Assembly (NCBI GenBank): GCA_020073015.1
Contig: JAIQFZ010000024.1
Location: 1-59,992 of the forward strand
DNA length: 59,992 bases
Origin: Terriglobia bacterium
GTDB lineage: Bacteria; Acidobacteriota; Terriglobia; Terriglobales; Acidobacteriaceae
Direction of reading: 5' to 3'
In this document: positions 33,308-43,351 of the stretch, in pieces
How the letters are laid out: the number at the start of each line of letters is the position of its first letter
Position numbering within the stretch: position 1 is the stretch's first letter
Made by a program: the position numbers and the translations under genes
The notes under the pieces: model-generated
What the model saw: only the letters and a program-made list of their open reading frames with translations
The model's database searches: none
What the model was told of the DNA's origin: nothing

Positions 33308-36300
33308 ATGGAGTTCTCTCGCAGGACCTTTATTAAAGGCACCGTCCTCGGCGGAGCCGGTTTCTCGGCTCTCGGCTTCGACCTGACCCCCCTCCACGCG
33401 CAAACGCAAGCCCTCAAGATCTCCCGCGCCAGCGAAACGCGCAGCACCTGTCCTTATTGTGCGGTGAGCTGCGGCGTCATCATCTACACGCTGGGAGACA
33501 AGGCGAAGAACGCCATTCCGCAGGTTGTGCACGTCGAGGGCGATCCCGATCATCCCATCAATCGCGGCACGCTGTGTCCGAAGGGGTCGTCGCTCGAGCA
33601 GGACATCCTCAACGATCGTCGTCTGCTGAAGCCGCAAGTTCGGCGCCCCGGTTCCGACCACTGGGAGGACATCTCGTGGGACCAGGCCTACACGGAAATT
33701 GCGCAGCGCGTGAAGAAGACGCGCGACGAAACGTTCCTTGAGACCGACACGCAGGGCCGCACCGTCAATCGCTGCGAAGGCATCGCCTGGACCGGCGGAT
33801 GCACCGACACCAACGAATTCAACTATCTCGCCGTAAAAAGTATGCGCAGCCTGGGGGTCTGCTACCTGGAAAACCAGGCCCGGGTTTGACACGGCCCAAC
33901 GGTCTCCAGTTTGGGGCCCACCTTCGGACGCGGCGCAATGACCAATGGCTGGATCGACATCAAGAACACCGACATGATGTTGATCATGGGCGGCAATCCA
34001 GCCGAAAACCACCCCTGCGGCTTCAAGTGGGCGATTGAAGCCAAAATCCACCGCAATGCCAAGACCATCGTCGTCGATCCACGGCTGACCCGCACGGCCG
34101 CGAACGCAGACATGTATCTGCAGATCCGCGCCGGCGCTGATATCGCGTTCCTGGGCGGGCTGATCCGCTACGCCATCGAGAACAACCGCATCGCCAAGGA
34201 CTATCTCCTCAACTACACCAACGCCGCCTTCATTATTAAAGACGGGTTCAAGTTGCCCGAGGACGGCCTGTATTCCGGATTCGACGCCGAGAAGAAGGTC
34301 TACGACAAGAAGACCTGGAACTACGAAGAAGGTGGGGACCTGACCGGCAAACCGGTCGCGGCCACGCCGCCCGAGAAAACTCCACCACCTTTGAAGGCGG
34401 GCACACCTCCGCCCGCGCCGGTCCTTCCCCAGAAGATTGCGTTCGACCTCTCGCTGCAGCATCCGCGCTGCGTCTATCAATTGCTGAAGAAGCAGTACGA
34501 GCGCTACACGCCTGAGATGGTCGAACGCATCACCGGCATCCCGAAAGAACAGTTCCTCAAGGCCGCCGATCTTTTCACGTCCATCCGCAAAGACGGCGAC
34601 ATGAAAAAAGTCGCCACCATCATTTACGCGGTTGGATGGACCCAGCACAGTTTCGGCACACAGATCATCCGCACCGCCGCCATGCTCCAGTTGCTGATGG
34701 GGAATGTCGGCCGCGCCGGTGGCGGCGTCAATGCGCTGCGCGGGCACTCCAACATCCAGGGCGCAACCGACATGGCGGGCATATTCGACATCCTTCCCGG
34801 CTATCTGAAGATGCCGACCCCCACGGACGTCGATCTGGCCACGTACCTGAAGCGGATCACGCCCGGACAAGCCAAGCCGGATCCGTGGGATTCGTTCAAC
34901 TACTGGTCGAACACGCCCAAGTTCACCGTCTCACTCCTGAAAGCGATGTATGGCCCCGCGGCGACCAAAGAGAACGACTGGGCCTTCAATCACCTGCCGA
35001 AAATCGACCGCAACTATTCGTGGGTAAATTTGTGGAACGACATGTACGAAGGCAAGGTTAAGGGCATCTTCGCCTTCGGCATGAACGGCGTCATGATCGG
35101 TCCTGATTCACAGAAGAACATTGATGCGCTGAAAAAGGCCGACTGGCTGGTGGTTTGCGAGATCTATCCCGACGAGACCAGTGAGTTCTGGCGCGCTCCC
35201 GGCATCACCGCCGACGAGGTTAAGAAGATCAACACCACCGTGTATCGTCTGCCCGGCGCTGGTTTCGCCGAAAAAGACGGCACGTTCGTGAACTCCGCGC
35301 GCTGGCTGCAGTGGAAGAACGTCGCCGTCCCTCCGCCCGGTCAAGCTCGCCTCGACCAGGAAATTCTGGCGACGATTTTCCTAAAAGTTCGCGAACTGTA
35401 TCAGAAAGAAGGCGGCAAGTTCCCAGATCCTATCCTGCACGCGACGTTTTCCTATACGAACCCGTACAATCCGTCGCTTGCCGAAGTCGCCAAAGAGATC
35501 AACGGCAAAGCACTCGCCGACATCACCGACCCAAAGACGAACACGACCATCAAGGCCGGTCAGCAACTCCCCGGCTTTGCCTGGCTCAAAGACGACGGCA
35601 CCACACTCGCCGGCAACTGGCTCTATTGCGGATCATGGACCGAGGCCGGCGCCATGATTCAGCGGCGCGGAACCGAAGACCCGTCCGGCCTCGGCATTTA
35701 TCCCAACTGGGGATGGTCGTGGCCGGCGAACCGTCGCGTCCTCTATAACCGCGCATCGTGCGATCTCAACGGCAAACCCTGGGATCCTTCGCGCCGCCAG
35801 GTTTGGTGGGACGAAGCGAAGCAGAGCTGGGTCGGCAATGACGTTCCCGATTTCAAGGTTGACTCCTCGCCCAAAGATCACATGGGCCCGTTCATCATGA
35901 ATCCCGAAGGGGTTGGACGTTTGTTCGTGCCGCTGGGCGCGATGGCCGACGGTCCGTTCCCGGAATACTACGAGCCGATCGAGAGCCCGATTCCGAATTT
36001 GTTGCATCCGAACCAGTCCAACAATCCGGTGGTGAAACGATACAAGACCGATATGGACAAATATGGGACGGTGGAACAGGGATTCAACGTCATCTGCACC
36101 ACCTATCGCCTGACCGAGCACTACCACTACTGGACGAAAAACAATCCGATGAACGTCCAGCTCGTGCCCGAGCCGTTCATTGAAGTGCCGACCGAACTGG
36201 CCAACCAGATGGGGATACGCGGCGGTGAGAAAGTCAAAGTCACGAGCGCGCGCAGTCATTACATTGCGAAAGCCATGGTGACGCGCCGTATTCGCCCAAT

Positions 36301-36484
36301 GAAGATCGACGGCAAGGAAATGTTCCAGATCGGCATCCCGATTCACTGGGGCTTCCGCGGCATCGCAGAAGATGAAGGGAAAACGGCCAAGACCCTGGCC
36401 AATGAGCTCACACCGACCGTGATCGATCCGAACGCCTTCACGCCGGAATTCAAGGGCTTCCTCGTGAAAATCGAGAAAGCCTAG
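33308..36484 (+). CDS. fdnG: Formate dehydrogenase-N alpha subunit, selenocysteine-containing
   Basis: This 1058-residue molybdenum or tungsten bis-MGD enzyme oxidises formate to CO2 on the outer side of the membrane. A Tat signal (FSRRTFIKGTVLGGAGFSAL) is followed by the [4Fe-4S] motif CPYCAVSCG with the fourth Cys in GTLCPKG. The reading frame carries a TGA at 33887-33889 (residue 194) in the context ARV-U-HGPTV, exactly where FdnG/FdoG has selenocysteine. The frame continues uninterrupted and conserved after it (GPTFGRGAMTNGW). A hairpin directly after the TGA is a candidate SECIS. The ATG at 33308 has GGAGG 8 bases upstream. A naive gene caller would split this gene in two. Confidence 0.95.
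33887..33918 (+). promoter_or_regulatory. Selenocysteine codon and candidate bacterial SECIS hairpin
   Basis: TGA (33887-33889) is followed at once by GGCCCAA (33893-33899), which pairs with TTGGGGCC (33911-33918) with one bulged G. The apical loop contains GGTCT, the same loop string as in the E. coli fdhF SECIS. This is the position SelB needs. The machinery (selA, selB, selC, selD) is not in the window. Confidence 0.75.
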
Positions 36485-36497
36485 GGAGGGGGACGAG

Positions 36498-37394
36498 ATG
36501 GCAGATCGCAAGGCGCTCCAAGTCGAAATGATCTCGGCCCACCCCGGCCCGGTGCCCGGCCACGGTGTGCAGCGCAACCTCGAAGTCTGCAAACTGGTCG
36601 ATACGACCACCTGCATCGGCTGCAAAGCCTGCGAAGTCGCCTGTGTCGAGTGGAACGACATGCCGTTCAGCCCGACCACCTTCGACAACACGTACCAGAC
36701 GATGCCGGAAACCCGCTGGAACTTCTGGAACCTCATCAAGTTCAACGAGCACCAGAAGGAAGACGGCACCATCCAGTGGCTCATGCGGAAGGATCAGTGC
36801 ATGCACTGCGCCGATCCCGGCTGCCTGGCGGCTTGCCCCGCCGACGGCGCCATTGTGAAGTACGCCAACGGCATCGTCGACTTCAACCAGGAGAACTGCA
36901 TCGGCTGCGAGTTCTGCATTTCCGGCTGCCCGTTCAATATTCCGCGCTTCAATCCAGAAACCAAGCGAGTGTACAAGTGCACGCTCTGCTCGGACCGTGT
37001 CGGCGAGGGTCTTGAACCTGCCTGTATCAAGGCCTGTCCCACCGGGTGCCTGAAGTTCGGCACCAAAGACGACATGAAATTCATCGCCGAAGAACGCGCC
37101 AAGCAATTGCGCGAAAACTTCGGGATTGAGAAGGCCGGAGTGTACGATCCGCAATCGGTGGGCGGAACCCACGTCATCTACGTGCTCCACGACGCAACCG
37201 ATCCCGAGCGCTATGGCGGCCTGCCCAAGAATCCAGAGATCCCGTGGAGTTACACGGTGTGGAAGTGGCTGTTCAAACCCGTGCTCGGAACCTTTGCGTT
37301 GTTCGGACTGCTGGGAGTCTGCCTGCACTACGTAACGGCCGGCCCGCGCCGCACCCAACCGGAGCCGCCCAGGAAAGGGGAGCGCAATGGCTAG
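36498..37394 (+). CDS. fdnH: Formate dehydrogenase-N beta (iron-sulfur) subunit
   Basis: This 298-residue subunit carries four [4Fe-4S] clusters. The Cys clusters are visible in CIGCKACEVAC, CMHCADPGCLAACP, CIGCEFCISGCP and CTLCSDRVGEG with CIKACP. A single transmembrane segment near the C-terminus (VLGTFALFGLLGVCLHY) anchors it, as in E. coli FdnH. It passes electrons from the Mo site to the heme subunit. The ribosome site GGGAGGGGG precedes the ATG. The gene starts 13 bases after fdnG and overlaps fdnI by 8 bases. Confidence 0.95.
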   Translation: MADRKALQVEMISAHPGPVPGHGVQRNLEVCKLVDTTTCIGCKACEVACVEWNDMPFSPTTFDNTYQTMPETRWNFWNLIKFNEHQKEDGTIQWLMRKDQCMHCADPGCLAACPADGAIVKYANGIVDFNQENCIGCEFCISGCPFNIPRFNPETKRVYKCTLCSDRVGEGLEPACIKACPTGCLKFGTKDDMKFIAEERAKQLRENFGIEKAGVYDPQSVGGTHVIYVLHDATDPERYGGLPKNPEIPWSYTVWKWLFKPVLGTFALFGLLGVCLHYVTAGPRRTQPEPPRKGERNG

Positions 37395-38136
37395 CGCGGT
37401 GGAGCGCTTCGACGACAAAGCGAGCGAAACTTTCGAATCCGTAGGCCGCACCACGGTCTATCGTGGCGAACTGCTGCGCCATCCCGTGTACAGCCGCGCC
37501 CTGCACTGGATGGTCGCTCTGTTCTTCTTCCTCGCGCTGTTTTCAGGTTTCGGCATCTACCTGCCCTGGCTCTTCCGCTGGTTCACGCCGATCTTCGGCG
37601 GCGGGCAACTGCTTCGGGCCATGCATCCCTGGTTTGGACTCGGCTTCGTCGTCTTCTTCGGATTGCAGGCTCTCAACTGGCTCCAGCCGATGATCTGGAC
37701 TCCAGCCGACTCCAACTGGATGCGGAACATGAAGAAGATCGTCAGCAGCGAAGAAAAAATGGAGGCGCCCGACACGGGATTCTTCAACGCCGGCCAGAAA
37801 GTTCAGTTCTGGGAGATCGTCGGCGGCTGCACGGCCTACCTGATCACCGGAATCATCCTGTGGGTAGGTGCGCCAACGTTCGGAAGAATCCTCGTCGCGA
37901 TCAGTTACGTGATCCACGACATCTCCGCCCTCATCATGCTCGGCGGAATCTTCATTCACATCTATGAAAGCACGTTCGGCCAGCCGGGCACATTTCAATC
38001 CATGACCCGAGGCGCGGTGAGTGAAGCGTGGGCCTGGACCTTCCACCCCGCCTGGTACAAGCAGATGACCGGACGCGATCCCGTGCAGGCCTGCGAAGAA
38101 GCTCGCCGCCAAATGACGACCGGGAACAAACCCTGA
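37387..38136 (+). CDS. fdnI: Formate dehydrogenase-N gamma (cytochrome b) subunit
   Basis: This 249-residue membrane subunit has four transmembrane segments (ALHWMVALFFFLALFSGFGI, HPWFGLGFVVFFGLQALNW, CTAYLITGIILWVGA, ISYVIHDISALIMLGGIFI). His residues in RALHW, AMHPW, VIHDI and FIHIYE are candidate ligands for two b hemes. It passes electrons to the quinone pool. It overlaps fdnH by 8 bases, so the subunits are translationally coupled. It ends 3 bases before the stop of the convergent pseudokinase gene. Confidence 0.93.
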   Translation: MASAVERFDDKASETFESVGRTTVYRGELLRHPVYSRALHWMVALFFFLALFSGFGIYLPWLFRWFTPIFGGGQLLRAMHPWFGLGFVVFFGLQALNWLQPMIWTPADSNWMRNMKKIVSSEEKMEAPDTGFFNAGQKVQFWEIVGGCTAYLITGIILWVGAPTFGRILVAISYVIHDISALIMLGGIFIHIYESTFGQPGTFQSMTRGAVSEAWAWTFHPAWYKQMTGRDPVQACEEARRQMTTGNKP

Positions 38137-38139
38137 CCC

Positions 38140-39558
38140 CTACGGCGCCGTTCGCTCCGCCGAGCCTTCGATCCGGCGCCGGCTGAAACCAAACCGTACC
38201 ACCCACTCGCTCGCGATCGCTTGACCATTCGCCAGCACAGGCTTGAATTTCCAGCCACGAGCCGCTTCCAGCGCGAGCCGCGCAAAATACTTGCTCGGCC
38301 CGGCTGATTGCAAACGCGCTTGCGTGACGTTGCCCGCTGCGTCCACATTCACTTTCACCAGCACTCGGATCTTGCCCGTAATCGTATGCCGCGCCCCCGG
38401 CGAGACGCGCGGTATGACCCGCGTCACAACGCCGCCTCGGCCGCCAGCTTTGGTCAACATCTCGTCATTGCCGCCCTGATCGGACGTCTCCTCGGGCTCG
38501 GCTTGAGCGGAGGCCGCAGACGCTTCCGGGGACCCGCCTGCAGATCCCGCCACATCGGGACTCGCTGGATGTAGCGCGGACACTCCTGTCGGCGCCTCGG
38601 ACGGAGAGACGGGCGGCTTAGGCCTCAGAATCAAAACCGCCGCCACAACCATCACCGCAACCAGCGCCAGGGCGTAAGGCCACTTCGCAGATTTTTTCTG
38701 ATCACCAGCATCCGATGACGGAGTTGCGGCTGCTTCCCTCCCCGCCTGCGCCGCAGGTTCGCCTTGCAGCGTTTGAGGGCGGCGCGCTTCTGCCTTCCCC
38801 GCCAGCCGAGCGGCAATCTCCGCCACCGTCCATCGGCTGCCAGGATGGACTTGCAGGCAGCGCCGCGCCATCTCCCGAAACGGCTCCGGAATTCCCGCGG
38901 GCAAAGTCAATTCCCTCCCCTGCACCGAATCCAGAACCGGCAACCGCTGCGTCAGCACCTCCACCAGGGTCACACCGAGCGACCAGACATCCGCCGATGG
39001 CCCGAGTTGACCACTCGCGGTCTCAGGCGCATCGTACACACTCTTCTCCCGCTGCTGCCGCTTCCCTTCGCCCGCGGAACGAAGTGAGTCGCTCGACATT
39101 TTCACCACATCCCCGGCGGCCAGAATATTCGAGGGCTTCACCCGCCCATGCACCAGACCTTTGCCGTGAATGTATGCCAGCGCCTTCAACACAGCAGCGA
39201 GCACCTGCCGCGTTTCCTCGTCGGTGAGAGCTCGCTGCGGCAGAATCTGCGACAAATCCTCCTCGGCATACTCGGTCAGCACATACAGAAAATCAGCGCC
39301 ACCCAGTTCGCACCGGCCAGATTCAAACACACGAATCACATTGGGATGATCGAGATCAGCCGCTACCTTCCACTCGCGCAACTGGTCATTTGCATCGACG
39401 GAAGTTGCGGGAATCAGCTTGATGGCAACCTGCGGCTTGCCGCCAACACTTTTGTCCACCAGAAACACGCTGCTGTGCTCAGACCCACCCAAAAAACGCA
39501 GCAGCGGGAACTCGCCGTTGACCAACTGACCTTCCCATCGCTTCCAACTGTCGTTCAT
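38140..39558 (-). CDS. Pseudokinase fused to a TonB C-terminal domain
   Basis: This 472-residue protein has a Ser/Thr kinase fold at residues 1-255. The ATP-binding Lys is kept (QVAIKLIPA, Lys47), but the catalytic HRD has become HGR (LVHGRVKPSNIL, Arg139 in the Asp position). The DFG region is degraded to SSDSL. A single transmembrane helix (WPYALALVAVMVVAAVLIL, about 290) follows, then a long Ala/Ser/Pro/Glu linker. The C-terminal domain, with GKIRVLVKVNVDAAGNVTQA and AARGWKFKPVLANGQ, is a TonB family domain that would lie in the periplasm. It is probably catalytically dead and may act as a regulated TonB-like energy transducer or scaffold. Confidence 0.85.
   Translation of the reverse strand: MNDSWKRWEGQLVNGEFPLLRFLGGSEHSSVFLVDKSVGGKPQVAIKLIPATSVDANDQLREWKVAADLDHPNVIRVFESGRCELGGADFLYVLTEYAEEDLSQILPQRALTDEETRQVLAAVLKALAYIHGKGLVHGRVKPSNILAAGDVVKMSSDSLRSAGEGKRQQREKSVYDAPETASGQLGPSADVWSLGVTLVEVLTQRLPVLDSVQGRELTLPAGIPEPFREMARRCLQVHPGSRWTVAEIAARLAGKAEARRPQTLQGEPAAQAGREAAATPSSDAGDQKKSAKWPYALALVAVMVVAAVLILRPKPPVSPSEAPTGVSALHPASPDVAGSAGGSPEASAASAQAEPEETSDQGGNDEMLTKAGGRGGVVTRVIPRVSPGARHTITGKIRVLVKVNVDAAGNVTQARLQSAGPSKYFARLALEAARGWKFKPVLANGQAIASEWVVRFGFSRRRIEGSAERTAP
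38571..38596. repeat. Intergenic-type repeat inside the pseudokinase gene
   Basis: This 26-base stretch matches the intergenic hairpin at 41306-41331 at 22 of 26 positions (shared GCGGACACTCCTGTC core). Here it lies inside a coding sequence and encodes part of the linker between the transmembrane helix and the TonB domain (EAPTGVSALHPA on the coding strand). Confidence 0.6.
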
Positions 39559-39778
39559 TCCTGCCTCGATGAAATAGAGCAGCTATTGTATGGGTACGCA
39601 CCCGGTCTTACAAAACCGCGGGACGGCCGACGCCCGTCACTCATCCATCATCATCCCGTTTCTCAGCGAGGTCGAAGAACCCACCGTTGATTTGTCCATC
39701 CACCCTGGCCCTATCGAAAGGGAAAGATCTGCCCGACCTGGATGTCAACAGAGCCAAGTCGGTTGTTAGAATGTTGCG

Positions 39779-40144
39779 ATGACTTCCCCGATTCCCCCCG
39801 AAATCCAGGGCCAGCGCTACCTCAGCCTCGCAACTTTCCGCAAATCCGGCGTCGCCGTCTCTACGCCGATTTGGTTCGCGGAAGACAGCGGCAAACTTTA
39901 CTTCATGACCAGCAGCAAATCCGGCAAATACAAACGCATTCGCAACAACCCGCAGGTCAAGATCGCTCCCTGCACTATGCGCGGAAAAATCACCGGCCCC
40001 GAGTTCTCCGCCATCGTTCGTATTCTCCCGCCCGAGGAGTTCGCCTCCGCCCGCAAGATCATCAATGCGAAGTACTGGCTGGCCCGCGTGCCCTTCCTAT
40101 GGCCCAACACCGACGCCTATCTCGAAATCACGCCCGTTGGTTGA
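39779..40144 (+). CDS. PPOX class F420-dependent or FMN-dependent oxidoreductase
   Basis: This 121-residue protein has the split-barrel flavin-binding fold: RYLSLATFRKSGVAVSTPIW, LYFMTSSKSGKYKRIRNNP and VKIAPCTMRGKITG. These match the small PPOX-class family whose characterised members use F420 or FMN. The cofactor cannot be fixed from sequence. The length is normal for the family. It stands alone between the pseudokinase and gap. Confidence 0.85.
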   Translation: MTSPIPPEIQGQRYLSLATFRKSGVAVSTPIWFAEDSGKLYFMTSSKSGKYKRIRNNPQVKIAPCTMRGKITGPEFSAIVRILPPEEFASARKIINAKYWLARVPFLWPNTDAYLEITPVG

Positions 40145-40289
40145 GAGATCTGCGCCAAAGATCCGTTTCTCTAAATCTGTTTCTTTGTGCACCACGTTTA
40201 CGATGGCTCCTCTCCCCTGTTAACATCGAAGCTTATCGCAGGGTCTCTCTGCGTTTCCTATTAGTTCGAACTTTTTTCTCGGAGGCAAA

Positions 40290-41300
<1,011 letters not shown>

Positions 41301-41308
41301 CTCGTGTA

Positions 41309-41390
41309 GGGCGGACACTCCTGTCCGCCCAAGCTGTAGCGTAGCGCCGGCGCCCCGCCGGCTGTGGTGGCGGGCGCCCTCGCCCGCCAC
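41309..41390. repeat. Three consecutive GC-rich hairpins between gap and pgk
   Basis: GGGCGGACA-CTCC-TGTCCGCCC (41309-41330), GCCGGC-GCCCC-GCCGGC (41346-41362) and GTGGCGGGCG-CCCT-CGCCCGCCAC (41367-41390) are three perfect hairpins in a row. There is no T-run. Related modules occur at 55543-55640 and 58205-58303. They may slow transcription or protect the gap mRNA 3-prime end. Confidence 0.75.
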
Positions 41391-41434
41391 TGCAATCTGC
41401 AAAGATTCTGGCAACGACGAACGACAGGTGCCTC

Positions 41435-42646
41435 ATGTCCAAACTTTCGATTCGCGATCTCCCTCTCAACGATCACCGCATCTTCATGCGTGTCGACTTC
41501 AACGTTCCGCTCGACGACGGCCGCGTCATGGACGACACTCGCATCCGAGAAACGCTGCCCACCATCGAGTACGCACTGCGCCACGGCGCCCGTCTCATCC
41601 TCGCCTCCCACCTCGGCCGTCCCAAGGGCAGGCCGAATCCCAAGATGAGCCTGAAGCCGGTCGCCGAGCGCCTGCGGATGCTGCTCGATAAAGATCTCGC
41701 GCGCGGCGAAAACGTCGGCTTCTGTCCCGAATGCGTCGGCCCCGAAGCCGAAGAAATGGCCCTCAAGCTCGAAAAAGGCCAGGCTCTCCTGCTCGAAAAT
41801 CTGCGTTTCCACGCCGAAGAAGAAGCCAACGACGAGAATTTCTCAAAGAAATTAGCCAAGCTCGCCGAGTTCTACGTCAACGACGCTTTCGGTACCGCGC
41901 ATCGCGCCCATGCCTCGACTGTCGGCATTACCAAGTTCCTGCAGAAATCCGCCGCCGGCCTGCTGATGGAAAAAGAACTCCAATACCTCGGCCGCGCGCT
42001 CCAGAACCCCGAGCGCCCCTTCGTCGCCATTCTGGGCGGCGCCAAAGTCAGCGACAAAATCGGTGTCATCCAGAACCTGCTCAGCAAAGTCGACGTCCTC
42101 ATTATCGGCGGCGGCATGGCCTACACCTTCCTCAAAGCCCAGGGAGAATCCGTCGGCAAGTCGCTGGTCGAAGAAGACAAGATCCCGCTCGCCAAGGATC
42201 TTCTGCAGCAAGCCAAAACCCACAAGCTCAAGTTCCTGCTGCCCACCGATCACGTCATCGCCGACCGGGTCGAGGCCAATGCGCTCACCCGGATCGTCAA
42301 CCACGGCCAACCGATCCCGGCCAACATGATGGCGCTCGACATCGGCCCCGCCACCACCGAAGCGTTTTGCGAAGAGGTCTCGCGCGCCCGCACAATCGTC
42401 TGGAACGGCCCCATGGGCGTCTTTGAAATGCCGCCATTCGCCAAAGGCACATTCAAGATCGCCCAAGCCGTCGCCGAAAACGCCGGCGCCACATCAATCG
42501 TAGGAGGAGGAGATTCCGTCGCCGCCGTGAAAGCTGCCGGCGTCGCCGACAAAGTCACGCACATCTCCACCGGCGGAGGCGCATCGCTCGAATTTCTCGA
42601 AGGCCGGCAGTTGCCCGGCGTCGAGGCACTGACCAACAGAAAATAA
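41435..42646 (+). CDS. pgk: Phosphoglycerate kinase
   Basis: This 403-residue glycolytic enzyme makes ATP from 1,3-bisphosphoglycerate. Substrate-site motifs [26 protein letters not shown] and [13 protein letters not shown] are intact. The C-terminal nucleotide domain has [33 protein letters not shown] and GGGDSVAAV. The ribosome site is weak (AGGTG). Its length is normal. Confidence 0.97.
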   Translation: MSKLSIRDLPLNDHRIFMRVDFNVPLDDGRVMDDTRIRETLPTIEYALRHGARLILASHLGRPKGRPNPKMSLKPVAERLRMLLDKDLARGENVGFCPECVGPEAEEMALKLEKGQALLLENLRFHAEEEANDENFSKKLAKLAEFYVNDAFGTAHRAHASTVGITKFLQKSAAGLLMEKELQYLGRALQNPERPFVAILGGAKVSDKIGVIQNLLSKVDVLIIGGGMAYTFLKAQGESVGKSLVEEDKIPLAKDLLQQAKTHKLKFLLPTDHVIADRVEANALTRIVNHGQPIPANMMALDIGPATTEAFCEEVSRARTIVWNGPMGVFEMPPFAKGTFKIAQAVAENAGATSIVGGGDSVAAVKAAGVADKVTHISTGGGASLEFLEGRQLPGVEALTNRK

Positions 42647-42684
42647 GCGCTGGCACTTGCTTTCGCCGCTTGGTTTCGTATCAG

Positions 42685-42704
42685 GGCATCGCTTTAGCGA
42701 TGCC
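42685..42704. repeat. GC-TTTA-GC type intergenic hairpin
   Basis: GGCATCGC-TTTA-GCGATGCC is a perfect 8-bp hairpin with the same TTTA loop as those at 32245-32302. It lies between pgk and the macrodomain gene, without a T-run. Confidence 0.65.
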
Positions 42705-42742
42705 AAGAACCGCGCTTCACCGACTGCCCCTTTGGGGCCGCT

Positions 42743-43351
42743 ATGTCCGACTTCGCAGCTCGACTGACTTTCGCCAACGGCAAGACGCTCGAACTCGCCG
42801 GCCCCGCCGACATCACAAAGGAAACGACCGAGGCCATCGTCAACGCCGCCAACTCCTCTCTACTCGGCGGCGGAGGCGTCGACGGAGCGATCCACCGCGC
42901 GGGCGGCCCTTCAATCCTCCAAGAGTGCAAGCGCATCGTGGCCGAGATCGGCACTCTTCCCGCCGGCAAAGCCGTCATGACCACCGGAGGACGCCTGCCG
43001 GCTAAGTATGTCATTCACACCGTGGGCCCGTTGTATTGGGGAGGCAAGCAGCGCGAGGCCGAAACGCTCGCCAGTTGCTATCGTGAGTCCATCCGCACCG
43101 CCGACGATCACGGAATCCACTCCCTGGCCTTCCCTGCCATCTCAACTGGAGCCTACGGCTACCCCGTGCACGAAGCCGCCGAAGTCGCCGTCAAGACCAT
43201 CGTCGAGGTTCTGCCGCCCTGCGCACACGTAGAGCGCGTCCGTTTCGTCCTCTTCGACATTGCCACGTGCCAAGCCTACGTCCGGGCCGCCGAAAAACTA
43301 TCCCAGCGACAACCTGCAAATTCCGCTATCTTCGAGAAAGGTCCTTCATGA
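42743..43351 (+). CDS. Macrodomain protein (O-acetyl-ADP-ribose deacetylase-like)
   Basis: This 202-residue protein carries a macrodomain close to the YmdB type: AIVNAANSSLLGGGGVDGAI followed by HRAGG, then YVIHTVGPLYWGG and the phosphate-binding ISTGAYGYPVHEAA. Such proteins hydrolyse O-acetyl-ADP-ribose or remove ADP-ribose from targets. Its last bases overlap the tpiA start as ATGA, so the two are translationally coupled. A macrodomain inside a glycolytic operon is unusual. It could link NAD-derived signalling to glycolysis, but that is inference. Confidence 0.9.
   Translation: MSDFAARLTFANGKTLELAGPADITKETTEAIVNAANSSLLGGGGVDGAIHRAGGPSILQECKRIVAEIGTLPAGKAVMTTGGRLPAKYVIHTVGPLYWGGKQREAETLASCYRESIRTADDHGIHSLAFPAISTGAYGYPVHEAAEVAVKTIVEVLPPCAHVERVRFVLFDIATCQAYVRAAEKLSQRQPANSAIFEKGPS

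Noticed and set aside
33302-33889. A short 195-residue gene ending at TGA, separate from the following 857-residue gene
   Set aside because: The two are one fdnG gene; the TGA is at the known selenocysteine position and the protein is conserved across it.
32831-34870. 679-residue minus-strand frame opposite fdnG and overlapping fdhE
   Set aside because: It is a shadow frame produced by GC-rich codon bias; the fdnG and fdhE assignments are strong.
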